Made by a program: the position numbers and the translations under genes. The notes under the pieces are model-generated. The model was not told the origin of the DNA, searched no databases, and saw nothing but the letters and a program-made list of their open reading frames with translations. A stretch of 64,000 nt of DNA, taken from NCBI GenBank assembly GCA_002914845.1, contig JXTC01000005.1, positions 455,949-519,948 on the forward strand, given 5' to 3'. Below are positions 50,107-60,400 of the stretch, piece by piece. The stretch is from Trema orientale (Eukaryota; Streptophyta; Magnoliopsida; Rosales; Cannabaceae). The stretch's first letter is position 1. Each line of letters begins with the position of its first letter.

Positions 50107-51309
50107 ATGAAAAAACCATATTTCAATTTAGTCCTTTTTGCGTTATTTTCTATCATAATCCTCCCCAAACCGTCTCACCAAGGTTTATTAGACACTCTTT
50201 TACCACCCCCAAACCCAAGGCTCCTAAAGGCATTCGAAGCCCTCCAAGCATGGAAACATGTCATCACCTCCGACCCAAAAAACTTCACCTCAAACTGGTG
50301 GGGCCCAGAGGTCTGCAACTACACCGGAGTGTACTGTGCACCAGCACCAGATGACCCCCACACCACCACAGTCGCTGGCGTAGACCTTAACCATGGCAAC
50401 ATTCAAGGCAAATTACCCGAAGAGCTCGGCCTCTTGACCGACTTAGCTCTGTTCCACATCAACTCCAACCGCTTCTATGGAAAAATCCCAGAAAGCTTGT
50501 CATGTCTTAAGCTCCTTTTCGAGTTCGACATCAGCAACAACAACTTCTCCGGCGAGTTCCCTAGTGTCGTCTTGTCCTTACCTTCGCTAAAATTCTTAGA
50601 CATTCGATTCAACTCCTTCGATGGCGACATCCCTTCCCGCCTCTTCGACTTGAAGCTCGACGCTTTGTTCGTAAACAACAACAAGTTCAAGTCCTCTTTG
50701 CCTCAAAACATCGTCAACTCGCCGGTTTCGGTGATCGTCTTGGCCAATAACGATCTGAACAGCTGTTTGCCTTCGAGTTTAGCCCAAATGAAGGATACCC
50801 TGATGGAGTTGATCATCACAAACAGCGGACTTAAGGGCTGTCTGCCCTCCGAAACAGGGGACCTGGACAAGCTGACCGTCTTCGACGTGAGTTTTAACCA
50901 GCTCGTGGGGTCGCTGCCGGAGTCAATGGGGAAGATGAAGAGCTTGGAGCAGCTCAACGTGGCGAGTAATAAGCTCTCTGGGGTTATTCCTCCGAGTATC
51001 TGCTCGCTGCCCAGGTTGGAGAACTTCACTTACTCCGGCAACTACTTCTGCGGTGAGCCGGAGATTTGCCTGAAGTTGCCGGACAAGGATGACCGGAGAA
51101 ATTGTATTCCTTATAGGCCTTTACAGCGCTCGCCGGAGGAATGTGCCGCCTTTTATAAGTCGCCGGTTGACTGCGGCGCCGCCGGCTCTGGCTGCCCTCG
51201 TAGAAGCCCGCCGCCTCCTCCACCACCTTCGCCTCCACCACCATCACCTCCGCCACCGTCGCCGCCGCCACCAGTTCATCCACATCCACATCCACATCCA
51301 CATCCATGA
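50107..51309 (+). CDS. LRR-extensin-like cell wall protein, short extensin tail
   Basis: An intronless 400-aa ORF. A signal peptide (about residues 1-25, hydrophobic LVLFALFSIIIL) precedes an N-terminal cap with NWWGPEVCNYTGVYC. About nine or ten leucine-rich repeats follow, e.g. LFHINSNRFYGKIPESLSCL, FDISNNNFSGEFPSVVLSL, FDVSFNQLVGSLPESMGKM. Next is a Cys-rich hinge (NYFCGEPEICLKLP...CIPYRPLQRSPEEC), then an extensin-type stretch with SP7 and SP4 blocks (residues about 367-389) and a HPHPHPHPHP end. This order is that of LRX/PEX proteins, which bind RALF peptides through the LRRs and anchor in the wall through the hydroxyprolines. The tail is far shorter than in classic LRX1-7, and it lacks Tyr cross-linking motifs, so wall anchoring may be weaker. 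Confidence 0.9.
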   Translation: MKKPYFNLVLFALFSIIILPKPSHQGLLDTLLPPPNPRLLKAFEALQAWKHVITSDPKNFTSNWWGPEVCNYTGVYCAPAPDDPHTTTVAGVDLNHGNIQGKLPEELGLLTDLALFHINSNRFYGKIPESLSCLKLLFEFDISNNNFSGEFPSVVLSLPSLKFLDIRFNSFDGDIPSRLFDLKLDALFVNNNKFKSSLPQNIVNSPVSVIVLANNDLNSCLPSSLAQMKDTLMELIITNSGLKGCLPSETGDLDKLTVFDVSFNQLVGSLPESMGKMKSLEQLNVASNKLSGVIPPSICSLPRLENFTYSGNYFCGEPEICLKLPDKDDRRNCIPYRPLQRSPEECAAFYKSPVDCGAAGSGCPRRSPPPPPPPSPPPPSPPPPSPPPPVHPHPHPHPHP

Positions 51310-52470
51310 CCAGCGATAAAATGAATTTTCCTTTTTTTTCTTTTTTTTTACATATTTTTCTTTTGGTGCACTTAGGATTATGGATGTATACGGATGGAAA
51401 ATGAATAATACCCCGGATGATTTGATGAAACTTTCGTTATATGCTGGTTTAAGAAAACGACTTGTCGTTTACAAGTCATCGGCCGGTTGCTCATGTCGGT
51501 CTTGAGGTTCTTAATCAGATTAAGTTCATCTACTAATCCTAACCCTTTTGTTTATGTGTATGTGAATTTGGTTTATATCCATTAATTTTTTTATGAATAA
51601 CATATCATGTTTACACGTGAGAAAGAGAAATCAAATATTATTAATTCTAGTGAAGTTCTGCTTAATTTTCACTTTGAAAAATTTGATAAATTATCACGAA
51701 AGTAGTAGTAATGAGACTTCTCAGATATGAATTAATGAGTGGAGTGGAAAAAAAAAATTACAAAATAATATGATACCATATTAGTCAATTTTTCACTTAT
51801 TTATACAGTTTATCAAAATGTGTAAATTTATTTTTTCACTTATTTATATATGACATTTTCAAGTAAAGAGAAGAAAAGAATCTATATGTCATTGTTTATG
51901 GAGATGGAGCTATTGGTTGTTTTTGAAATTTGTCCAAATATGCAACTCAGAAATTTCAGTATACTTTCACGTAATCCGCAACATGAACAAACAAGTAACA
52001 TTAATATAAAACTTATTCTAACAAGAATGACACAATTATAAAATTCACATTATTTTAAACAAAATGTGTGGTGCCTCTCTTCTTTAAAATCAAAACAAAA
52101 AATTGGTTCATGACTTCATGTTTCGCAAGGGCACAGCTACTATACACGTAGACTGGTAGAGAGTGGGCGCCCACTAAGATTTGTTCTTCTTTTATTATGA
52201 TCTATCCATTTCATAATGTATACATATTTTCCCCAAGTTTTTCCTATTTCTATATACTCGATGAGTTTTTTGCTTTGTCAAATTTCGCCCACTGTCAGGT
52301 AAAAGAAAATACTTTGCCCCAACTTAATAATCAACAATTCTTCTATATCTTTTGTTTGTTCTTTGATTATTATCTCACATCGTAACTCTTTTTCCTCGTT
52401 CTCTTTATATCTCTATACTTGTCTCTAATTAAAATTTTTTATTCAAAAAAACCCTGTTTACTCCATATAA
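51310..52470. other. Intergenic DNA downstream of the LRR-extensin gene
   Basis: Contains the 3' UTR of that gene at its left end. Short ORFs at 51850-52041 and 52197-52385 have no recognisable domain. Confidence 0.4.
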
Positions 52471-52479
52471 TTTAGGGAA

Positions 52480-53206
52480 AATTTGATTTTATATGGTAAT
52501 TTCAAAAAAAAAAGGAAAAATCTTGGATTTATTATAGAAATTGATAATATACTTAAGATAACTGGACAAATTATCCTGAGTAATTCAATTGGTTACCTCA
52601 GGTTCAAAGTACTAATTGTGAAGAAAAAGTGGCATTTTTCTAACTATTTTTGAAAATTTTAACTTTTCTAAATAAATCCGAGGTTTTTCAAAAAATTCAG
52701 CAATTCGGATTTTTTCAATTTTTTTCAAATTTTGGCCTGGTTTTTTAAAGGGCTGTATAGGTATTTGTCTAATTTTTGGCTCAAAAATTGGAATATGACC
52801 AAAGCCCAATCTTTGTTGTTGAATGTCCAGTAAAAGACCCGTTAGAATATTTATGCCCAAAATGCCCCTCAAACACATTTAAAGGCCCAAAACGAGACCT
52901 GCTTGGCGAACTCATCCGAAGACCCGAGTATGGTTCCAAGTGAAGTGCTGTCTCTACTTCCTCTGGTTTCGTCATTGTCATCCTCATCAGCCGTTCCACT
53001 ACCACTACTACTGTCGGATTTGCTAGAAGCTGGTCTCCATAATCAGGATGATGATGGGGATGTCTTAGAACGAGTGCACCAAATACGGAAAAGTACAAAA
53101 GACCTCAGCTTATGATTTAAAGAAAGTGGACATTTTGCTATAAAACTTAAAAGGTGGTCATCTACTTAACGAATTTTTAAAAAGTGGGTATCTACCTAAA
53201 TTTCTT
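52480..53206. repeat. Dispersed repeat R1, copy C, with a GC-richer insert
   Basis: The left part (to about 52790) and the right part (53118-53206, 'gtggacattttgctataaaa') match R1 copy B. Between them at about 52880-53105 is a stretch with balanced codon-like composition and open frames on both strands that is absent from copy B. Confidence 0.5.
52880..53105. pseudogene. Possible captured host-gene fragment inside R1 copy C
   Basis: Much more GC-rich than its surroundings. The plus frame reads LLPLVSSLSSSSAVPLPLLL and then DDDGDVLERVHQIRK; an open minus frame is His/Val rich. I do not recognise a family, and the direction is not certain. Capture of gene pieces between repeat ends is known for Pack-type transposons; here it is only a hypothesis. 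Confidence 0.3.
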
Positions 53207-53413
53207 TTTTTTTACATATGTCAACAAATTAATTTTCCCTTTAGGAGATATGTTTTGGTTTTTCATATTTGTATTTTGTTTTTATTTATTATGCTCTAAT
53301 AAACAAAAAATAAGGAAAAAAACTTATTTTCTATGAAAATTGTAGTGTCACTCTTAGATAGAAAACAAATTCACGTTAATACCCTCTATTTATATATATA
53401 TATATGTATGTAT

Positions 53414-53626
53414 GATTACCAATCCAGTAGGTATTTTTTTTATAGCCGTTGGATTATCTAATGGTAATTCAACAGCTATAATGAAGTGCATGAAAAGACG
53501 TGCATCATTAATATTATTTCTCTTTCCTATTTTTTACAATAAAAAAATATATATAAAAAATTTTTATTGGCCAAAATGATACCTATGTATAGGTAAAAAA
53601 AAAAATAACCTACTGGATTGGTACCC
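53414..53626. mobile_element. MITE in (TA)n, copy 4
   Basis: Starts GATTACCAATCCAGTAGGT and ends CTACTGGATTGGTACCC, with 'gccgttggatta' and 'gacgtgcatcattaat' inside. It has (TA)n or (TA/TG)n on both sides. Orientation opposite to copy 1. Confidence 0.75.
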
Positions 53627-53657
53627 TATATGTGTGTGTGTATATATATATATATAA

Positions 53658-53907
53658 GGTTGCCAATCCAGTAGGTATTTTTTTTTTTCTTACCTATGTG
53701 CAAGTATTTTTTTTTTAGCCGTTGGATCATCATATAATGGTGATCCAATGGCTATAATGATGTGCATGAAAAGACGTGTATCATTAATGCTATTTTTCTC
53801 TCTTATTTTTTAATATAAAAAAATGTGCAAAAAAAATTTTCATTGGCCAAATTGATACCTATGCATAGGTAAAAAAAAAAAAAAAAATACCTGCTGGATT
53901 GGTGCCC
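53658..53907. mobile_element. MITE in (TA)n, copy 5
   Basis: Starts GGTTGCCAATCCAGTAGGT and ends CTGCTGGATTGGTGCCC. Both outer ends are intact and TA tracts flank it. It lies 31 bp after copy 4 in the same orientation. Confidence 0.8.
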
Positions 53908-54089
53908 TATATATAAACACCCATCATTGGTCAAATACGACTTTTAAAATTTTTATTTAACTATGAACTATTTTATTAAAATAAGAACACATTTTTGATT
54001 AAAATTTTAGGGATTTTTTATTCTATTTTTAATTTTTCAGCTCATAGTGTCAGTTTAATTTTCAAGAAATTAGCTTTCAAAAAAGGGTA

Positions 54090-54270
54090 CAAAAAGAGGG
54101 GTCACATAACAAAATGATCGAATGTGTCCTTGTATACAAAGTGTAAAATATATATATTCAATTCAGAATTCAGTATACTCGTTACATGGACTAAAACTGG
54201 TATATATAAGTATAAAAACATACGTACTCACTCAGCCATTTAACTATAAAAGAGAACAACGGACATTTAT
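54090..54270. repeat. R1-related fragment, copy D
   Basis: Shares 'aacaaaatgaycgaa', 'aaagtgtaaaatatatatatt' and TA-rich 'agtataaaa' words with R1 copies A and B. Borders unclear. Confidence 0.4.
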
Positions 54271-54314
54271 CAAAGGAAAGTGTCGAAAGGGATACTCATA
54301 GTAATTTCTCGAGA

Positions 54315-54385
54315 AAAAGGGGACGGGCCCGTCTGGGCTTACTTACAGTTGTTTCTGGCCCGAATCCAGCCCAACCCGGTAACCA
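54315..54385 (+). promoter_or_regulatory. Site II-like promoter elements of the eS1 gene
   Basis: A 70-bp cluster of GGGCCC, TGGGCTT, GGCCCG and AGCCCA. TGGGCY site II elements are typical of plant ribosomal protein promoters and are bound by TCP factors. The cluster lies about 170-230 bp before the ATG at 54550. Confidence 0.6.
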
Positions 54386-54549
54386 ACGATGACCTTTACG
54401 TGAATCTATATAAGCCTTTGCACAAAAAGCTAGCTAGGGCTTTTGTGGGTGTTACCAGAAAGGGTTTGAGCTCCGGGCCGAATCTCCTCATCACTGTACC
54501 CAGCCAGCACCAACCCGAGTAGGATCCTCACACCTGCTTCCCTTTAACC

Positions 54550-56510
54550 ATGGCCGTCGGGTACCCTACAATCTCCTTCTCCTTCTCCACCTCCACCTCC
54601 ACCTCCACCTCCCTCTATTCATATCCACATTCTCATTTGTACGGACAATGGCAGTAAACGGATGCTAATCCATTTTTGAAAATATTTGTTTTTTTTTCGC
54701 AGAAAGAACAAGAGGATTTCCAAGGGAAAGAAGGGAGGAAAGAAGAAGGCGTGAGTACTGTACACCCATCCTCTTTTTTTTTTTTTTTTTCCATTTCTTA
54801 GATCGGTCTTCCTCTTCTTCNGTTCAATGTCAGGAATGTGGGCAAGACCCTCGTTTCTCGTACTCAGGGTACCAAGGTTATATCTGATCCTCTTTTTATT
54901 TCTAGTCATTTTTAGTATAATGAGCTTAAATGGGCAATGGGCATTATCATAGATTCAATGACCAAGTTTGGCTTTCCAACTTTATTATGGTTTCACATGT
55001 AAGGGTTGAGAACAGTACAATATGTGTATGTTCATATATGTGTTAACGTATATGCTAAATACATTGAACAGATTGCTTCAGAAGGGCTCAAACACAGAGT
55101 GTTTGAGATATCATTAGCTGACCTTCAGGACGATGAGGAGCACGCTTACAGGAAGATCAGGTTGAGAGCTGAAGATGTTCAGGGGAAAAATGTCTTGACT
55201 AATTTCTGGGTAAGATGGAACTGGAAATTGTACATTTAGTTATTGCCTTATTGGGTTATTTTTCATAACTTATTTTATGGTTTTGATAATGTAGTTCATT
55301 TTTATTGTTTTGGGATATTCAGGGAATGGATTTTACAACTGACAAGTTGAGGTCTTTGGTGCGGAAATGGCAAACTTTGATTGAAGCTCATGTAGATGTG
55401 AAGACTACTGATAACTTCACTCTTAGGTTGTTCTGCATTGGGTTTACTAGGAGACGTCCAAACCAGGTCAAAAGGACCTGTTATGCGCAGTCCAGTCAAA
55501 TTAGACAGGTATGTATTGTGTTTTACTGCTTATGTTGTAACTAAACAGTTTTTAGATTTCCCGTGACGAGTTTATGAAGGCAATACCATTTAAGTGACAA
55601 GTTGGCGTGGAAGAGTTTGACAACCAACACTACGCTTTCGGAGACAAAATAGCGGGTTTTAGTTAGGCATTATGTTTGGTGAGCTAAGAATTTTAGTGAA
55701 TAATGATGTCGAGGGAAATGAGTACAAAGGACAGTCAACGAAAAGGTTCTCATTTATTAGTTTTGCTGCTTGTGTTTACACATGAGCTCTGTTAGGGGAT
55801 TTTCTATTTGTTGAAGTTGGCTGCTTGAGTTGAACCTATGATTTCATTCTATGACTTATAATTCAATTTTCCAGTTTTGTGGTTTCTGGAAAATGACAAA
55901 TATTGCGTTCTGTTTCCTTAGATCCGTCGCAAGATGAGGGAGATCATGGTTAACCAGGCAACATCCTGTGATTTGAAGGACTTGGTCCAGAAGTTCATCC
56001 CTGAGATGATTGGCAAAGAGATTGAGAAGGCAACTAAGAGTATCTTCCCTTTGCAGAATGTTTTCATTAGAAAAGTCAAGATCTTGAAAGCTCCCAAGTT
56101 TGATCTTGGAAAATTGATGGAGGCAAGTCTCTTTTTAACTTCTTTTTTGTCTTTTCTCTGGTAAAATTTCTGGATCTTAGAGTAAGTTGCCCTTCGGGAA
56201 AATTTCTGGATCTAAGTCACTTTAGTTGAGGATTGAACTCGTGAAATCATCTGGAAGCGTGCATTTAGTTCATTATTAATTATAAATTGTTAGCTTTTGG
56301 TGTGTGTCATTATCAACTAAAATGGACCAATTGCAGTACCAACGTGCCATGTTTTGTGGTTTCATCTACGTTTTCCTTGTAAGTGATTCATTGGTTTTGG
56401 TTTTATGTGTATAGGTTCACGGTGATTATTCAGAGGATATTGGTTCTAAGGTGGAGAGACCAGCTGAGGAGACAGTGGCTGAGGGACCTACCGAAGTTAT
56501 TGGAGCTTGA
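54550..56510 (+). CDS. RPS3A: Ribosomal protein eS1 (40S S3a); exon 3 damaged by a sequence gap
   Basis: Exons: 54550-54560, 54703-54750, exon 3 visible only from 54822 to 54876, then 55072-55209, 55323-55508, 55922-56122, 56415-56510. The 11-nt first exon encodes MAV plus two bases of Gly. Exon 2 gives [16 protein letters not shown]. Later exons give [93 protein letters not shown] and the end [16 protein letters not shown]. The usual segment VDPFSKKDWYDIKAPSL is missing at the N (54821). Intron 6 uses a GC donor (ATGGAG|GCAAGT). A small-subunit structural protein of the cytosolic ribosome; it would be about 262 aa if complete. Confidence 0.93.
54821..54821. other. Ambiguous base marking a probable assembly collapse
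   Basis: The only N in the window. It follows poly-T and 'cctcttcttc' and precedes the second half of eS1 exon 3. About 51-54 coding bases plus the exon's acceptor region are missing from a highly conserved protein, which points to the assembly rather than the genome. Confidence 0.8.
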
Positions 56511-57441
56511 ATGGAGGAATCATAAGATCGTCCATATTAATTTTTTGGAATTAAGAGATCAATTTTGTTTTTTTTTTTTTTTTTTGGAACAATAATAGAA
56601 CTTTTACTTTCTCTTGTTTGCTCTAGGCAAGGGAATCAGAATGGTTTTGAGTTGATAGTACAATTTTATTGTTCTAGTCTTTTCTAGTTTTAATTTACAT
56701 TCATATTTAACTTGCCTGAAATTTTCGTTCTGCGCGTGGTTGGTACCGACTACCTAGCTTAGAAGTTGTAGAAACTTGGACAATAGAACATTTTGGTTAT
56801 TAAATTAATAGGATTATTGATCGGTGATATTGATTGCCCCATCCACCTATTTATATGAACTAGTTTAAAAATATTGTTAGTACTATATCCAACTAAGAGA
56901 TGAAAATTCTAATCAACAGGATAAAGGGTTAAATTACAAAAGAGAAACCTCTTCTTGAAAGATTGAATTAAACACGAGTGGGCGGCTGCAACTGTGGTTT
57001 GCCAGCGTGGTACCCGTTGCAGTTTGATCCGGTTATAAACTATGCACAGAGAGATTAGATAAAAAGATCAGTCATTTGAAACGTCTTGGTTTTTTTATAA
57101 CTCGGATACAGAGCTGGCACATTGTCGAAGCCGATAATTTTCTCCCTGGAATCTGTAAAATAAGGCACTCCCCATGGCCAGACATTTCTGGGTACTCACA
57201 AAAAAAATAAAAAAGAAGATCTAAATAGAAAAAGCCGAGTGCTGCATTTTTGTTTGAATAACATGTTCGTAGTCCTTTGTAAAGTTTGAGAGTTCAAGTG
57301 CTGGACAAAGCAGCTTATTATGATTAGATCAGAAGACTAATTCATACAGATAACTCTAAGCTGACAAGGACGGTTTCTTCCTTAACTAATAAGAAGAACC
57401 AAAATAGCCCATAAAAATATGCTTTCCATCTACTGGTCACC
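56511..57441. other. Interval between convergent eS1 and NET1 genes
   Basis: Holds both 3' UTRs; nothing else recognised. Confidence 0.5.
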
Positions 57442-60400
57442 TTAGTCTTCACGAGTCGAAGGTCTTGAGCAGCCGCAAAAACAACCCTTCTTCCGCCTCT
57501 GACGACTTTTCCTACTATTGTAAATGAAGTCCCTTAGGAGAACCCCAGTTTTACTTTCAGCAAATCTACTAGTTTTCCCTTTATTCTTGTGTTCATCCTC
57601 CAGTTTTAGCAAAATGTACTGGATGTTTTGCAACTCGAACTGCAGCTGTCCAATCTTTTCGGCTCCTTTTCGCGCCTGCTCGGTAACGCTCTTTCGTTGG
57701 ACATTTCTGGCCTCTTCTGACTCCACTGAACTCTTCTCATCCAAAGATGAAGGACCCTCTTCTTCAATGTCCCTTGTCAGTTGATCATTGACATCAGCTA
57801 GCTGCACAATAGCCTCCTCAACCTCCAGTAACTGTCTTTGGACCATTTCGAATTCAGCGTAGTTTACCTTGTTGCTTCTCTTGTTTATTTCCATCTTCTT
57901 TTTCAAATCATGGACACTTCTTTGTAGACTCGTTAACTTTTGAGCATCAGAAACAAGTCTTTCCAAGATTTTTCCCCTGTTACTTTCTTGGTTACGCATT
58001 CTGTCGAAAGATACCTCCAGCTTGTCAACGCCAAGATCCTTCTCAACCTGTACTTTTGACGAGGAATCCTTGAATTTCTGCTCTGCTCCTTTATACAGAT
58101 GGCGTGAAGTGGCATCCTCAATTGGTTCAGATGCCTGGTTTTGTGTCTCGTCAATGGGCGCATCCTTGCTGCTGTGTTGTTCCTCTGTAGTTTCCCATAA
58201 TTCGAGCATCTGCTCATCAGTCCCACCATTCTTTCTCCTGCTTCTTCCGTACAATGAAGAATCTGAGACTTGATCTAGCGGAATATCTTTCATCAAAATC
58301 CCATTTTCAGCTTTACTCCTCTGGCAATGGCGGTTATCAATGAGCTCATTATTGTTTTTCGTCTCTTCATTTGCAATGCCTTCCTCTTGGAGCATTTTGC
58401 CAATATTCAAATCCTGAGTGTCTTCACTGTCAGCTTCAACCTTGGTCTTGGCCTTTACAGATTCCTGCACAGCAAGTCTTTCCACTTCTTCTTGCATGGC
58501 CTTTTCAACCGCTTCAATTGCAAGCTTTTCCATTTCTTCCACCATTGCCTTCTCAACTTCTTTAATAGTATTCTGCATTTTCTGCAAATCCAGAATTCCG
58601 TCTGGGATCTCAGTAGTTTGAGGTTGTTTGTGCTCTTCACCGCTCTTTTCAAGAAGATGACTTGTCATTACCACACCCTGGAGATGCAGACATAATAAGT
58701 ATCAGGATCAGAAACAAAATTACTAATCAAAGATTGAACTAACAAATCAGCAGTCATAAGGTTCAAGATTACTGAGACGAACTTGTATGCATCCAAATGT
58801 TCTTATGTGACCGTTTCTGCCTTGTGGACAGTAAATTCACTACTAAAAAGAAATGTATACATCCAAGTGAATTAAAATTAATAAGTTGCTACCTATAGAA
58901 GTGATTAAATCCAGATTTTTGTCATGCAATTAGCTCGCACAATTACAAATCCACATTTACATGTAAAAAAGGATCAAGGCCAAAGTAGTAGATCATTTCA
59001 ATTATTAACATTTTTCTAGAGATATCGTTACCTTTTTCGCATGATTGCCTGCTGCTAGAAGCTTTGTTTTCAGTTGAGCACTGTGCTCAAGAGATGCTAC
59101 ATTCTCTCTCAAAGAAGCTATGACAGGAACATATGCAGACAACTGGGCCTCCACTCTTCCAATATGGCTTTCCAAGAAGCCTACTTTGGATTTAATCTGT
59201 TCAATTTCCATGGTTTTGGCGGACCTTTCATTTTCAAGACTCTCGCAAACTTCAACAAGCTCGTGTACCTTATTTTCAAGCAGGACTTCACGAACAGCTG
59301 ATATCTGAAGATCAAAATAAAAGGATACAGCCTCTGCTTCCCAGAGTTCAAAATCATTGGTTTTTTCTTGCAACTCTGAACTTAAATTTTCTTCTTTGAT
59401 CCTGTGTTCTTCAATTTCTTTACATAACATTTCCACCTTAGTCTCCAAAGTTTCATTCACTTCCTGAAGGTTCTCAATTTCCTTTTTCTGATTAAAGCCA
59501 TCCTCAGTTAGTTCAAGAATCTTTTCCGCAAGAATTTCTCTATTTAATTTCAATTCTTCACATTCCATCTTCAGTTCCTCGACGGTCTCGCATAACTTCA
59601 CATTCAAGTTCTCTGTCACCTTAATCTTCAGCTCAGCTTCTGAGAGCTCTGTTGTCTTCCGTTTTAGAAAATCCTTTTCAGTCAAAATTTGGAGGCTTAG
59701 TTGATCATTTAACTCCTTGACTTCATGCGACTCCTTGTCCAACATCTCGACCAACTCGCTTAAATCTGCATTTTCTGCTTGTTTATTCAGCAACTTCTTC
59801 CTCAGCATTCCAGTCTCTACCTTGAGATCACTGTTAACCTCACAGAGTGTGTTCAGATTCCCAGACAGTTCTTTTAGTTCCATAGCTTTCTCTACTGTGA
59901 AGCTCTCCAAAACCAAAGATAAAGTGTTAAGAGATACTGCTTCCTGTAGAATAGAATTATTTTCCTCAGCAAGGCAGATCTTTTCCTCCTTAAGGTCCAA
60001 AAGTTTCTTAAGTAGAGATCTATTCTCTTCAAACACCTTGGAATTTTGTTCCTGCAAACTGATGTAAGCTTCCTGCAGAGTCACCATTTTCACATGCAGA
60101 GTTTCTAATTCAACCTTTAGTACTTCCTCCTGCTGCTCTCTCTTGCTCACTTCCAACCTCAAGTTAGCATTCATATCTTGAAGCTCTTGCTTATCATTTT
60201 GCAACATGTTATACTGGCCCCTCATGATCCCAAATTCCTGCTCAAGGGTCTGTTTTTCTGATTCAAGTTCTGCACCAGCATCTCTAAATTGCTGCAGAAA
60301 AGTTAAACAGACTGAGTTCTCAACCAGCAATTGTTGCTCCCCATCCTTGCTTCTCAAAAGAGAACTTTTTAAGTCCTCAATATTATCCAAAATGCACCTC

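Noticed and set aside
51026-51307. 93-aa minus-strand ORF opposite the extensin tail
   Set aside because: A DVDVDV- and V-rich shadow of the Pro/His repeats.
54280-54522. 80-aa ORF upstream of eS1
   Set aside because: It overlaps the site II promoter cluster, has no domain, and ends just before the true start exon. Most likely promoter or 5' UTR.
58327-58695. 122-aa plus-strand ORF and similar ORFs opposite NET1
   Set aside because: Shadow frames of the NET1 coding exon, rich in Leu, Phe and Ser as expected opposite Glu/Lys-rich coiled coil.
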